Shown here piece after piece: positions 53,884 to 62,630 of a stretch of 64,000 nt of DNA. The position numbers and the translations under genes were made by a program. How positions within the stretch are numbered: position 1 is the first letter of the stretch; each line of letters begins with the position of its first letter. The DNA is from CAITWD01 sp963842065 (GTDB lineage Bacteria > Actinomycetota > Thermoleophilia > Miltoncostaeales > Miltoncostaeaceae). The stretch covers positions 62,001 through 126,000 of the forward strand of contig CAWJEW010000009.1 of NCBI GenBank assembly GCA_963842065.1. Reading direction: 5' to 3'. The notes under the pieces are model-generated. The model made no database searches. It saw only the letters and a list, made by a program, of their open reading frames with translations, and had not been told where the DNA came from.

Positions 53884-54623
53884 CGACCGGCCTCCGGCGC
53901 ATCAAGCGGCGGCACGTGCGCGGCGACGATTTCGTCCGCCGCCTGATCGCACGAGCCCACCACCGCACTCAAGCGGTCGGCGAGACGGGCGCCCAGGCCC
54001 GCATTGATCGACGCGCGCTCGAAGCCCCCGAGCGCCGCCACGAGGTCCGGCGACAGCTCGTCCTGCCGAGCGACCAGCGGTTCGGAGGCCTGCACGAACC
54101 GCGAATACGCGCGGTGCCCGCGCTCCTGCAGCGCAAACAGCACGTCGACCTGCACGAGCGACGCGACCGCCCGCAATGGCGACTGCCGCCACGCACTGAT
54201 CGCCATGGCGTGCTCGGCGGTTTCGGCGACCGCCTCCACCACGGGTGGCGGTGAGTCGGTCGCCGCCAGCAGGCGGCCGGCCGCCGAGGCGACGTCGGCG
54301 AGCCGCGACGGGTCGACGTCGGCCTCCAGCTGTTCCCAGACCAGGCTGACCGTCGCGACCCGGTGGACGACGTGTGCGTCAGTGACCGGACGCCCGGCGT
54401 CGGCCAGGCACATGAACGCGGGGCCCTCGAAGGCACACAGATAACTCCGCACGCCGGGCGCGAACTCGACCTCGCGAAGCCCCAGCACGCTGCGGCCGGA
54501 CGTCCGCTCTGCGGCGACGCGCGCGGCGTCCAGGCGCTCCACCAGGCCCTCCAGCGCGCGCTCGAGCTCGACACCCTCGGGATCGGCGGTCGCGGTGAGC
54601 CAGGCGTCGGGGCGGCGGGGCAT
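53880..54623 (-). CDS. Hypothetical helical protein
   Basis: 247 residues from ATG 54623. Ordered start LERALEGLVERLDAARVAAE, SGRSVLGLREVEFAPGVRSY, LCAFEGPAFMCLADAGRPVT, then mostly helices (ADVDPSRLADVASAAGRLLA). No domain recognised. It overlaps the downstream 101-residue gene by four bases. Divergent from the Nudix gene. Confidence 0.65.
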   Translation of the reverse strand: MPRRPDAWLTATADPEGVELERALEGLVERLDAARVAAERTSGRSVLGLREVEFAPGVRSYLCAFEGPAFMCLADAGRPVTDAHVVHRVATVSLVWEQLEADVDPSRLADVASAAGRLLAATDSPPPVVEAVAETAEHAMAISAWRQSPLRAVASLVQVDVLFALQERGHRAYSRFVQASEPLVARQDELSPDLVAALGGFERASINAGLGARLADRLSAVVGSCDQAADEIVAAHVPPLDAPEAGR

Positions 54624-54666
54624 GCACCGAGTCTAGTGAGGCCCCTGTGACGCGTACACTCGAATC

Positions 54667-55284
54667 GTGTCCGTCGATGCGCCCCTCGCCTGGCCCACGC
54701 CTCTGCCCCGCGCGGGCGACCTTGCCACGAAGATCGCCGTCGTGCTCGACACCCGCCAGCGGATCGTCCTCGACGACCGACCCGGGCGGGCGGCGGCCGT
54801 CCTGCTGCTGTTGTACGACCGCGGGGACCACCCGCACATCATCCTCACCAAGCGGACCACGACCCTGCCGGCCCACCCGGGCCAGGTGAGCCTGCCCGGC
54901 GGACAGCGCGACCCGCAGGACCGTGATCTGCGGGTCACCGCGCTCCGTGAGACCCAGGAAGAGCTCGGCATCGACCCGACGTCGATCGAAATCGTCGGTG
55001 ACCTGGACGACGTCGCCACCTTCCAGTCCCGGTTCATCGTCACACCGGTCGTCGGCGTGCTACGCGCGACGCCCGACACGCACCCGAACCCCGCCGAGAT
55101 CGATCGGGTCATGGAAGTCCCGGTTGCCGACATTCTCGCGCTCGACGCCGCACTGCCCGCCGAGCCGTCCCTGCGCGAGCTGCGCTATCCGCTCGACGGC
55201 GAAGATGTCTGGGGTGCGACCGCGCGCATCCTGCGCGGGTTCGCCGCCGTCGCGCGCAGCGCGCTCGCCGACGCGGGTGATTAG
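54667..55284 (+). CDS. Nudix hydrolase, CoA pyrophosphatase-like (NudL)
   Basis: 205 residues from GTG 54667. HPGQVSLPGGQRDPQDRDLR with VTALRETQEELGIDP is the Nudix box in the NudL form (GxxxxxD in place of GxxxxxE, then REtxEElGI), and the preceding TKRTTTLPAHPGQ is the CoA pyrophosphatase UPF0035-type motif. It cleaves CoA or acyl-CoA into 4'-phosphopantetheine and ADP. Standalone gene. Confidence 0.86.
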   Translation: MSVDAPLAWPTPLPRAGDLATKIAVVLDTRQRIVLDDRPGRAAAVLLLLYDRGDHPHIILTKRTTTLPAHPGQVSLPGGQRDPQDRDLRVTALRETQEELGIDPTSIEIVGDLDDVATFQSRFIVTPVVGVLRATPDTHPNPAEIDRVMEVPVADILALDAALPAEPSLRELRYPLDGEDVWGATARILRGFAAVARSALADAGD

Positions 55285-55321
55285 GCGGCTCTCGCGCGCC
55301 CACGGGCGCGCGTGGCGGGAG

Positions 55322-55592
55322 CTAGTGGCCCTCGGCCGGCGGTGGGACCAGCGAGGCCCGCGGCGGAAGATCGAGGGGGCCCTCGCCGGGCTGACCGTCG
55401 GCCGCAAGCGCGTCCAGGTGCTCGAGATGGCGGAGTGAGTTCGGGCTGACGCGGATGGTCCGCCGGCAGCGTCGCGGCGTATTCGGCCACGCGGGCGCGG
55501 ATCTGCAGCGCAAAATGGGGGACCGCAGCCCCGACAAGCATCGCCAGCTCGTCCTCGGACGGAACGCCGTAGATGTGCTCCAGCACGGTCAC
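55322..55592 (-). CDS. Hypothetical protein, one apparent frameshift
   Basis: Starts MTVLEHIYGVPSEDELAMLV at 55592 and reads GAAVPHFALQIRARVAEYAA, LPADHPRQPEL in one frame. Removing one surplus T near 55436 gives LRHLEHLDALAADGQPGEGP, LDLPPRASLVPPPAEGH and a stop at 55322, a sensible 89-residue protein. Without the correction the frame runs into Arg/Pro-rich low-complexity sequence. Function unknown. Confidence 0.55.
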
Positions 55593-55705
55593 GGGCCCAA
55601 GGTTACCAGCCGGGCCGCCCGAAAGCCGATGATCTCCGGCGTTCGAGAAGACCCTCTCGGACGGCTATCATTGTCTGCAATGTCCCGCGCCCGGCCGGAG
55701 CACCC

Positions 55706-57817
55706 ATGGCGATGAGGGACGACGACAAACTGGTTCGGCAGCTGTCGCTCGTGGCCTTTTTGATGTCGCAGCAACGGCCCGTCACCGCCGACGAGATTCA
55801 CGAGTCCGTCGAAGGCTATGGCGGGATGAGCGACCAGGCGTTCCTGCGCCGGTTTTACGCCGACCGCGGGGAGATCGAGGCGATGGGGCTCAAGCTCGCC
55901 GTCGAGCGCCCGACCGACGACCCGTTCCAAGGCGACCTCTATGCGCTGCCCCCGGAGAACTACTACCTGCCACAGATCGATTTCGATGAGCGCGAGCTCT
56001 CCGCGCTGCATACCTGCCTGTACCTGCTCGAGGGTCAGTTCGCCTACGCGGAGCCGCTGCGGCTCGCGCTCCAGCACCTGACCCTCGGCCGTCCGAGCCC
56101 GCTCGACGACCATGCGGCGCGGACGGTCTCGGTCAACCTGCTCGGCGGCGATTATTCGCCCGAGGTGGCCGCACACCTGTCGAAGATCGAGTCGGCGATC
56201 AGTCGGCGCAAGACGATCCGCTTCACCTACTACTCGATCGGGCGCGACGAACGCTCCGAGCGCGAGGTCGATCCCTACTCACTGCTGTACTTGGGCGGGA
56301 ACTGGTACATGGTCGGCTACGCGCACGAGCGCGAGGCGACACGGATCTTCCGCCTGTCCCGCATCGAGGGCCGGATCACCTTCAAGACCCGCGCCGAGCA
56401 CGATTTTGCACCGCCTCGCGACTTCGACGTCACGCGCTACCGCGATCGCGCCCCGTGGCAGCTCGACGACGACGGGCGCGAGGCCACCGTCGTGCTGTCC
56501 CCGATCGTCGCGTGGTGGGTCGAGCAGATGTTCGGGACCTACGGCACCTGCGAGTTGCGCGAGGACGGGTCGGGCGTGTTTACCACCGAATACACCTCGG
56601 CCAGCGCGCTGTTGACCTGGGTCTTGAGCCTGGGCACGCATGCCGAGATCGCCGGGCCCGACGATCTGCGCCGGGCCGCCCATGAAGCGCTGGTGACCGT
56701 CGCGGCGCGACACACGACCAGGCCGAAGATCGCCCCGCCGGTGCCCGCGGACCCCGCGGCCGGTGACCAGCCGCTCACGACGGACCGAGCCGCCATCGCT
56801 CCCGACAAGGTCGTGCCGGCCGAGCGCTTTGCGCGCCTGCTGGCGCTCATGACCCGGCTGTTGGCGGCTTGCGGCGATGCCACCCATACCACCGTTCCGG
56901 TAAGCGACCTGCGTACCGCGCTGAACATCGACCGTAAGGTCCTCGACGAGGACCTGACGTTACTGAACCTGATCAACTTCGGTGGGGGCTGCTATGCGCT
57001 CTACGCGAAGATCGAGGGCGACGCCGTCGCCGTGACGCGCGAGACGTACGGCGATCGGTTTGCGCGCCCGGCGCGTCTGTCTCCGCTGGAGGCCAAGGCA
57101 TTGCTGTGGGCGCTGGAGTTCATCGGCGACCGACTTCCGGTCGAAGCCGACGACGCCCTGGTCTCGGCGCGCGGGAAGGTCGAGCAGGCGATCGGCGCCG
57201 ACAACCTTCCCGAGGTGGAGATCGGCCGCGTCCAGAACGCCAATGCCGCCGTGTCGATGGCGATCAACCACGCACTGCGCGACGACCACAAGCTCGAGAT
57301 CGAGTACTGGACCGAGGCGCGCGGCGCCCTCAACACGCGCACCATCGAGCCGCACCTGCTGGTCAACGCACGCGACGCGTGGTACCTGGTTGCCTATTGC
57401 CACCAGGCACACGACCAGCGCACGTTCCGGGTTGACCGCATCCGCAGCGCGACCGTCCTTGCCGAGCACTTCACGCGACGCCCCGAGATCATGGCCTCGG
57501 GCCCGTATTTGCCGTTCGGCGACCGCGCCGAGCACAACGAGGCGACCGCGCAAAGCGCCTCGGTCTGGTGCAGTGCTGCACTGGCCCGCTGGATGATCGA
57601 AGAACATCCGTCATGGGAGCGGCACACCGACGGGTCGGTCATCGTCGAGATCCCGTACGCAAGTCAGGAATGGATGGTCAAGGAGGTCCTCAAGCACCAG
57701 GGCGACGCCGTGCTGCTCGAACCGGCCCTCCTGCGCGCCACGATCGCCGAGACCGCCGAAGGGATCGCCGCCCGCTATGCAGTTCCGGCGACCGGACCGA
57801 CCGCCGCGGCGCGCTAA
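55706..57817 (+). CDS. Fused PafB-PafC transcriptional regulator (two WYL-domain proteins in one)
   Basis: 703 residues, about twice a single Paf protein. The first half has a helix-turn-helix (RQLSLVAFLMSQQRPVTADE) and a WYL domain (AISRRKTIRFTYYSIGRDER, DPYSLLYLGGNWYMVGYAHE). The second half has another helix-turn-helix-like start (RFARLLALMTRLLAACGDAT) and a second WYL domain (HKLEIEYWTEARGALNTRTI, EPHLLVNARDAWYLVAYCHQ). In mycobacteria PafB and PafC jointly activate DNA-damage genes; fused versions are known in several actinobacteria. The start has GGAG seven bases upstream. Confidence 0.88.
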   Translation: MAMRDDDKLVRQLSLVAFLMSQQRPVTADEIHESVEGYGGMSDQAFLRRFYADRGEIEAMGLKLAVERPTDDPFQGDLYALPPENYYLPQIDFDERELSALHTCLYLLEGQFAYAEPLRLALQHLTLGRPSPLDDHAARTVSVNLLGGDYSPEVAAHLSKIESAISRRKTIRFTYYSIGRDERSEREVDPYSLLYLGGNWYMVGYAHEREATRIFRLSRIEGRITFKTRAEHDFAPPRDFDVTRYRDRAPWQLDDDGREATVVLSPIVAWWVEQMFGTYGTCELREDGSGVFTTEYTSASALLTWVLSLGTHAEIAGPDDLRRAAHEALVTVAARHTTRPKIAPPVPADPAAGDQPLTTDRAAIAPDKVVPAERFARLLALMTRLLAACGDATHTTVPVSDLRTALNIDRKVLDEDLTLLNLINFGGGCYALYAKIEGDAVAVTRETYGDRFARPARLSPLEAKALLWALEFIGDRLPVEADDALVSARGKVEQAIGADNLPEVEIGRVQNANAAVSMAINHALRDDHKLEIEYWTEARGALNTRTIEPHLLVNARDAWYLVAYCHQAHDQRTFRVDRIRSATVLAEHFTRRPEIMASGPYLPFGDRAEHNEATAQSASVWCSAALARWMIEEHPSWERHTDGSVIVEIPYASQEWMVKEVLKHQGDAVLLEPALLRATIAETAEGIAARYAVPATGPTAAAR

Positions 57818-57840
57818 CCCCGAACTCCCGGATACCGACA

Positions 57841-58170
57841 ATGGAATTCGACCACATCGCCCGCCAGGTCCCCGACATCGCCGAAGCGGTCGACTGGTAC
57901 CGCACCTGGATTCCGACGACCGAGGTGCTCTACCAGGACCCGACCTGGGCGCTTGTCGACGCCGACGGCGTGCGGCTCGCGTTCGTCACGGCCTCCCAAC
58001 ACCCGGACCACCTGGCCTGGCGGGTAACGAACGCCGAGCTGGAGCGCATGGCGGTCGAGCACAGCACGCAGATTCGCGTGCATCGCGACGCCAGTCGCAG
58101 CTTCTACATCGACGGTCCGGGTGACACGGTGATCGAGATCGTCGCGTACCCGAACGACGTGCGGCCCTAG
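57841..58170 (+). CDS. VOC-superfamily (glyoxalase-like) protein
   Basis: 109 residues from ATG 57841. EFDHIARQVPDIAEAVDWYR then TWIPTTEVLYQDPTWALVDA is a one-module VOC fold: the DHI.....D...A..WY start, then VRLAFVTASQHPDHLAWRVT and a metal-ligand-like DTVIEIVAY end. Such proteins bind or convert small molecules. It follows the PafBC gene by 23 bases and may be cotranscribed. Confidence 0.75.
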   Translation: MEFDHIARQVPDIAEAVDWYRTWIPTTEVLYQDPTWALVDADGVRLAFVTASQHPDHLAWRVTNAELERMAVEHSTQIRVHRDASRSFYIDGPGDTVIEIVAYPNDVRP

Positions 58171-58174
58171 CCCG

Positions 58175-58318
58175 CTATTGGTGCGGGATCTCGCGCGCCG
58201 CGTCGATCGGTGGCACAGTCGCCGCGCGTGCCAGATACGCATCGGCGAGTGCCGCGGCCTCCGCGTCGGCGCCAGGCATCAGGTGCCCGTAGAGATCCAT
58301 CGGGCCCGCGTGCCCGCG
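58175..58318 (-). pseudogene. Integrase C-terminal tail fragment
   Basis: GHAGPMDLYGHLMPGADAEA followed by AALADAYLARAATVPP and a stop at 58175 is the end of a tyrosine recombinase including the catalytic Tyr in LYGHLMPG. The part between GHA and the Tyr box is shortened, and everything upstream is missing. It resembles the remnant at 45390-45674 (DLYGHLMPG) but lies in the opposite direction. Confidence 0.6.
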
Positions 58319-58320
58319 AC

Positions 58321-59268
58321 CTAGCCGGGCGGCATACGCAGAATGTCGTCTTCGGACAGGAGCTCGACCGATGCCCCCGCCGCCACCGAGTCCGCGGCCT
58401 TGATCACCTTCGATGAGCGTCCTCCATCGCGCAACCGCCAAGTGTCCTGGATGCCTACCACCAGGTAGTCCACCTTCCGCGACACGCTGGACGAGACTTG
58501 CCCGCCGGCATTGACGACAAGTTGGGCCGCATCGGCACGCGACAGCGACAACGCGCCCGTCAACAGACAAACCTTGCCGATGAATGGGCTGTCCTCGGGG
58601 ATCGCATCGACGGTTGACCAGAGCTGCGATACCCGCATCGCGTGCCCATACTGCAACAGCTGCCGCGGGCTAACCCCAAAGGCGCGGACGGCATCGAACA
58701 GGCGGCGCTCGCCAGACGCGCCGCAGCACGCGATTGCCGATTCCGCCGCCATCGCGGCATCGGCCCCAGCCTCGTGGTGTTGAAACGAGGCCAGCCCGCA
58801 CCCGTCCGCGAGATCGTCCAGGCGCTACGAAAGCCGCCCCTGCCATGCGCACCGGGCCGGTCCGGGCGTGCACACGAACATCAGATCCGGGGTACTGCCG
58901 CCACGTACCGCGAGCGAGCTGTGCAGGACGCTGATATCGAACGAAGCGTTGTGCGTAACCAGCGGGCGGCCTTCGACGAGCGCCTCAGCCTCCGGCCAAG
59001 CCTCGGCCATGGTGGGGCTAGCCGCCGACATATCCGGGGTGATGCCGTGGACCATCACGTTGAACGCGCTGTACTCGTTCCCCGGCGGCTGGATCCGCCA
59101 CGTGCGCACCTCGTCAACGTGGCCATCCCGCACAACGGCTGCCCCAACCGAACAAGCACTGGACCGTGCGCCGGTCGCCGTCTCGAAATCGATAGCAGTA
59201 AACCAGTCGGCTCCGAGCGCACGACCGGCGGCAAGATCGGCAGTGGGATCGTAGTGTGGGGGCGTCAT
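58321..59268 (-). CDS. DEDDh exonuclease with C-terminal BRCT domain, interrupted by in-frame TAG
   Basis: Starts MTPPHYDPTADLAAG at 59268. The exonuclease domain has FTAIDFETATG (Asp-Glu of motif I), VHGITPDMSAASP and PLVTHNASFDISVLHSSLAV (motif II Asp). A TAG at 58827-58825 follows WQGRLS; the same frame then continues RLDDLADGCGLASFQHHEAG with ADAAMAAESAIACCG (motif III His and Asp), a linker and a BRCT domain PFIGKVCLLTGALSLSRADA, GGQVSSSVSRKVDYLVVG to the stop at 58321. Intact members of this type act as DnaQ-like DNA repair nucleases. The TAG sits where a Tyr is usual (RLSY), so TAC to TAG explains it. Sequence error or true pseudogene. Confidence 0.72.
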
Positions 59269-59614
59269 CACGTGGCGGCCTGGTGAGCTTGGGGCGCTTA
59301 CACCGCAATGCGCCCACACACGTCGGGCGAAGCTCATCGACGAGCCGCTGTTCGGCCAGCCGTGGCGCTCGGTGCCCGTTGTCTCCGCGCACCTGTACGC
59401 CCACGGACCAGGCGAAGTGCTCCATTTGCGGGGTAGGTGGCCGCCCGTCTCTTCCCGTCGCGACTTTGCCACTGCCATTCCGCCACGAACGTGCCGGATC
59501 ATCGGCGCACCTGCTTCGTTGACCCGATGCACCTACACGACGCGTGGGTGGATGCGACGTGCCGGCCCGATCGCAGACCGCGCGGGCGGGCCGGCAGGAG
59601 CGAGATCGACCCGA
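59269..59614. other. Gap without a supported gene
   Basis: About 350 bases between two minus-strand genes. Several short open frames overlap but none has an ordered translation. No repeat, tRNA or strong hairpin was found. It presumably holds the promoter of the exonuclease gene. Confidence 0.45.
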
Positions 59615-60790
59615 TCAGCCGGTGTATCCGACCGCGCGCGCCCACGGTATGTCGATCACGAACTGCCCGTGTGCGGTCACGGCGTCGACGACGACCGTCG
59701 CCGGGGTCCGGTCATAGGTCTTCGGGCTGATCGTGATGGTTCCGGTCCAGCCCTGGTAGCCAACCACGTGCGACAGCGTCTTCAGGAGCGCGGCCTGCTT
59801 GTAGGTGCCCGTGTGCTGGACCCCCCACGCAAAGAGCTTGACCGAATCGTAGGTGTACGGCGCCCACGTGCCGGGCGCTGCGTGGTAGGCGCGCTCGTAC
59901 TGGCCGACCACGGCCGCGGAACCGGGGAAGACCGTCGGCCCGGGGACGCCGACCACCGGGCAGTGCCGGGCGGCCGTGGTTCCGGCGGCACCGACATAGC
60001 CTTGGTCGTAGGCGGAGTAGTCCTCCAGGCACGCGGCAGCAACGTGCTCTGCGACGACCTCCTTCGCGATCACCCCCGCCTCCGGGTAGTACACCACGGC
60101 ATAGATCGCGCTCGGTTTCGCCGCCGCGGCCTGCGTGACCGCGGCGGTGTAGTTGTTGAGACCCGGCACGATCCGATAGCCGGTGATCCGGACACCAGAC
60201 TCCCTGAGTCTCACCATGACCGCCTCGGCCTCGGCCGTGGTGTATGACGCTGTGGAGTCGTAGATCACGGCCACGGACTTCGCCTTGAGCCATTTGGTCA
60301 GTGCCTGTGATGCCACCGGCGCGATTTGGTACGTCATCGGCTGCAACGTAATGCCGAGACGGCTGGTGGCATTCGCCGACGTGAGGCGAAATGGCACGAG
60401 GCCCGCCTTGAGATACAGCGGCAACGTCTTCTCGCCGACACCAGAGTTGTACGGGCCGACGACCCCGTTCAGACCTGCGGCGATCGCCCGTTTGGCCGCC
60501 GCGACGCCCGTGGCCGGATTGGCTGCGTCGTCGATCTTGACGATCTTGATGAGGTAGCCCGGCTTGCCGTTCGGTCCGATGACTCCACCGTGTGCGTTGA
60601 TCTGATCGGCCGCGAGTACCGCGCCGCGCAGCATGCCGATGCCGATGCTCGACTGGCTGCCGGTCAAGGGCGCCTCGAGGCCGATCCTCACGATGTGGGT
60701 ATTCGGCGTCGCCGTCGACAACATCGGCATCGCGGCCGCACCGAGCACGGCGGCCGCGCCGCCCACGACCCATGCCTTGCCGAATCGCAT
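59615..60790 (-). CDS. Branched-chain amino-acid-type ABC substrate-binding protein (LivK-like)
   Basis: 391 residues from ATG 60790, set by AGGAGG nine bases upstream. Signal peptide MRFGKAWVVGGAAAVLGAAA MPML. The mature part starts VRIGLEAPLTGSQSSIGIGM and contains AADQINAHGGVIGPNGKPGY, GLNGVVGPYNSGVGEKTLPL, SVAVIYDSTASYTTAEAEAV and AYDQGYVGAAGTTAARHCPV with TYDSVKLFAWGVQHTG, typical of the type-I periplasmic binding fold used by Liv transporters. No permease or ATPase lies beside it, so it is an orphan binding protein in this window. No lipobox. Confidence 0.85.
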   Translation of the reverse strand: MRFGKAWVVGGAAAVLGAAAMPMLSTATPNTHIVRIGLEAPLTGSQSSIGIGMLRGAVLAADQINAHGGVIGPNGKPGYLIKIVKIDDAANPATGVAAAKRAIAAGLNGVVGPYNSGVGEKTLPLYLKAGLVPFRLTSANATSRLGITLQPMTYQIAPVASQALTKWLKAKSVAVIYDSTASYTTAEAEAVMVRLRESGVRITGYRIVPGLNNYTAAVTQAAAAKPSAIYAVVYYPEAGVIAKEVVAEHVAAACLEDYSAYDQGYVGAAGTTAARHCPVVGVPGPTVFPGSAAVVGQYERAYHAAPGTWAPYTYDSVKLFAWGVQHTGTYKQAALLKTLSHVVGYQGWTGTITISPKTYDRTPATVVVDAVTAHGQFVIDIPWARAVGYTG

Positions 60791-61592
60791 GATCCAGAAC
60801 CTCCTAGCTTTCGTCGAGTCTACGCGCGCCCTCGACGCCTGCCATCCCCCGTGAGCGTCGTTGGGTGTGGGGCCGCGATCCGCGTCGTCCGGCACACAAG
60901 CCGACGGCGACAAACGGTCCCCACGTAGTGGCTGGGTGATAGGACCGAGATGCTCGAGTTCGAGTGCACGGCGCGTGCGTGGTCCGATTCGCTGGGCGCA
61001 ACCACGGCTGAACGCCGCGAGGTGCCCGTAGACCTCGGGGTCACAGAGTGTGTGCACGTTGGTCGCGTCGATACCGCGCGCCCCGTTGACGCCACCGACA
61101 ATCAGCCCGTCGGCACGCTGGCGCGCATCGACCCCGGAGACGGACTGAACCGTCCGCCGAGGACTATCGCCGTCCCCGTACAGGTCGGAAAAGCCCGTGT
61201 GGCACCCGTCCGGCGTGCTTCCCCCAAAGTGCCGATCGAGGGGTGCCACACCGCGGACGGAGCATTGCCCCTAGCCCGTCTGCGCGTCACCACCGGACCA
61301 CGCTTCGGCACGCTCGGCGAATTTCTTGACGATAAAAGCAGGCACATCGCTGGCACGTCTGAGAACGGCGGTCCGTCATCCGTCCGCCATGGGCACACCA
61401 TGGGCACACCAGGTTGTGAACCCTGGGGAAACGTCGGGACCGGCGTCCGACCAAAACACCGTAACGCAGGCGGTTTCGCTCCCGGCAGTTCCTTCGAGTT
61501 CCCGCAGGAATTGGCCTTCCACGCTGAATGTCACCGGTTCGATCCCCGTCTCGTTGGCAAAGCCGACGAGCGGAATCGAACCGCTGACCCCT
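60791..61592. other. Gene-poor stretch with a palindromic repeat and tRNA-like sequence
   Basis: About 800 bases without a convincing gene. It contains the inverted copy of the dispersed palindrome (61197-61251), a tandem GGGCACACCAT/GGGCACACCA pair near 61390-61412, and converging tRNA 3'-end-like sequences at 61511-61594. Looks like the boundary of inserted DNA. Confidence 0.5.
61197..61251 (-). repeat. Dispersed palindromic repeat, inverted copy C
   Basis: GTGTGGCACCC (61197-61207) and GGGTGCCACAC (61241-61251) are perfect 11-base arms. Read on the minus strand the centre is ATCGGCACTTTGGGGGAAGC, nearly the same as ATCGGCCCTTTGGGGGAAGC in the copy at 40046-40093. Confidence 0.6.
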
Positions 61593-61594
61593 TC
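61511..61594. other. tRNA 3'-half-like sequences on both strands, candidate attachment site
   Basis: On the plus strand, TTGGC-CTTCCAC-GCTGA (61511-61527) folds as an anticodon arm with TCC at the anticodon place and T33/A37 in place, followed by ATGTC and a T arm ACCGG-TTCGATC-CCCGT (one mismatch) and CTCGTTG. The 5' half of a tRNA is absent. On the minus strand, AGCGG-TTCGATT-CCGCT (61585-61569) is a perfect T arm followed by CGTCGGC. The two face each other. Tyrosine recombinases often use tRNA 3' ends as attachment sites, and integrase sequences lie at 62.6-64.0 kb. Confidence 0.45.
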
Positions 61595-62090
61595 ATGGCT
61601 TGTTGCGGGTCGGTGCTGTTTGGAGTCGTGCGGCGAACCTTTGCAGCCCGACAGTCCAACCCTCGGGAGACCCAACCGCGTCGCGCATTTGCTCCCACCC
61701 GTCACCGTGGTGATGAATGTTGCGGTGTTCGAGCACCACCCGTGTTCGCTCCGGAGTCTCGGAGACGAAACGGACCTCCACCTCGCTCGTCTTCGCCGGG
61801 TCGGTTTCAATCTTCCAGGCCAGGTTGATATCCCAGGAGAATACGACCCTCTCGGGTGGTTCATAGGCGAGAACGCGAGCCCAACGGCACTCGCTTCCAT
61901 CGGTGCCCCGGTCGTAGACGTATCCACCCTGGCGCGGCTCGAAGACCATCTCGGCCAACTCCGACTCGAGGATGTGGTGTTCGGGCGGCCACCAGCTCCC
62001 GATGTCCTCGGTGAACACGGCGAACGCATGATCGATCGGCGCTTCCACCACGATGGAGGTCTCCACCGAGGTCGTTTGTGAGTCATTCAT
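61593..62090 (-). CDS. SRPBCC (AHSA1-like) protein
   Basis: 165 residues from ATG 62090. TSIVVEAPIDHAFAVFTEDI then GSWWPPEHHILESELAEMVF, EPRQGGYVYDRG, WARVLAYEPPERVVFSWDIN and VEVRFVSETPERTRVVLEHR follow the START/Bet v1-like AHSA1 family (V.AP...AF.VF....WWP, E.R.GG..Y, V...EPP.R..FSW). It starts within the end of the ArsR gene, the usual ArsR-SRPBCC pair. Probably binds a small hydrophobic ligand. Its 3' end touches the tRNA-like sequence. Confidence 0.86.
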   Translation of the reverse strand: MNDSQTTSVETSIVVEAPIDHAFAVFTEDIGSWWPPEHHILESELAEMVFEPRQGGYVYDRGTDGSECRWARVLAYEPPERVVFSWDINLAWKIETDPAKTSEVEVRFVSETPERTRVVLEHRNIHHHGDGWEQMRDAVGSPEGWTVGLQRFAARLQTAPTRNKP

Positions 62091-62400
62091 GGGATAGCGC
62101 TCCTCCTTTCTCAGCCCGTGCCTTGAATGAGGCCAGGGCAGTACTCCAATACCTATCGAGGTAATCGCGCAGTGCAGCGATGCCGTTCGGGTCGAGGCGG
62201 TAGATGCGCCGCGTTCCATCAGGTTGATCGGTGACGAGTCCGGCATCCTTCAACACCTTGAGATGCTGGGAGACCGCCGGTCGGCTCACTGGCAAACGCT
62301 CTGCCAGGACACCCACCGGCGATGGGTTCTCAGCGAGGTGCTCGAAGATCGCCCTCCTTGTCGGATCGGCGAGCGCAGCCAATGCGGATGTGTTCGTCAT
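62083..62400 (-). CDS. ArsR-family transcriptional regulator
   Basis: 105 residues from ATG 62400. LAALADPTRRAIFEHLAENP with VGVLAERLPVSRPAVSQHLK, VLKDAGLVTDQPDGTRRIYR is a standard ArsR winged helix; no metal-binding cysteines are seen, so it belongs to the non-metal subgroup that accompanies SRPBCC proteins. It probably represses its own operon through the repeats immediately upstream. Confidence 0.9.
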   Translation of the reverse strand: MTNTSALAALADPTRRAIFEHLAENPSPVGVLAERLPVSRPAVSQHLKVLKDAGLVTDQPDGTRRIYRLDPNGIAALRDYLDRYWSTALASFKARAEKGGALSHE

Positions 62401-62402
62401 GA

Positions 62403-62425
62403 CTTACGGTAAGCGTATACTTACG
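62403..62425. promoter_or_regulatory. Candidate ArsR operator: GTAAG/CTTAC half-sites
   Basis: GTAAG (62409-62413) and CTTAC (62420-62424) form an inverted repeat six bases apart with GTATAC in the middle, and another CTTAC lies at 62403-62407. The site begins two bases from the regulator's ATG, so a bound repressor would block transcription start. The CGTATAC/TATAC part may also serve as the -10 region on the minus strand. Confidence 0.5.
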
Positions 62426-62630
62426 AACAGTCTCCGTCAACACGACCCTCCAGACACGAGTGCACGGGGGGCGAAATCAACCCGCGGCCCGGCTCAGCAT
62501 TCGGCGTCTGCTGAGCCACCAGACCGGACAGGGATCTATCGCTTGACGGGAAGCGACAGGAAGCGAGGGCGCGTACGTGGCAGCGAGCTGCACCCATTTG
62601 GCGAGCCGACGGTTCGTACGCAGGTGCTCG

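Noticed and set aside
13921..58827. Amber recoding (pyrrolysine or suppressor tRNA) as the cause of two in-frame TAG codons
   Set aside because: TAG ends many normal genes in the window, and no PylS/PylT or suppressor tRNA was seen.
60970..61060. A YGHL-containing peptide on the minus strand resembling another integrase tail
   Set aside because: Only four residues match, and neighbouring HxxR or GH boxes are missing.
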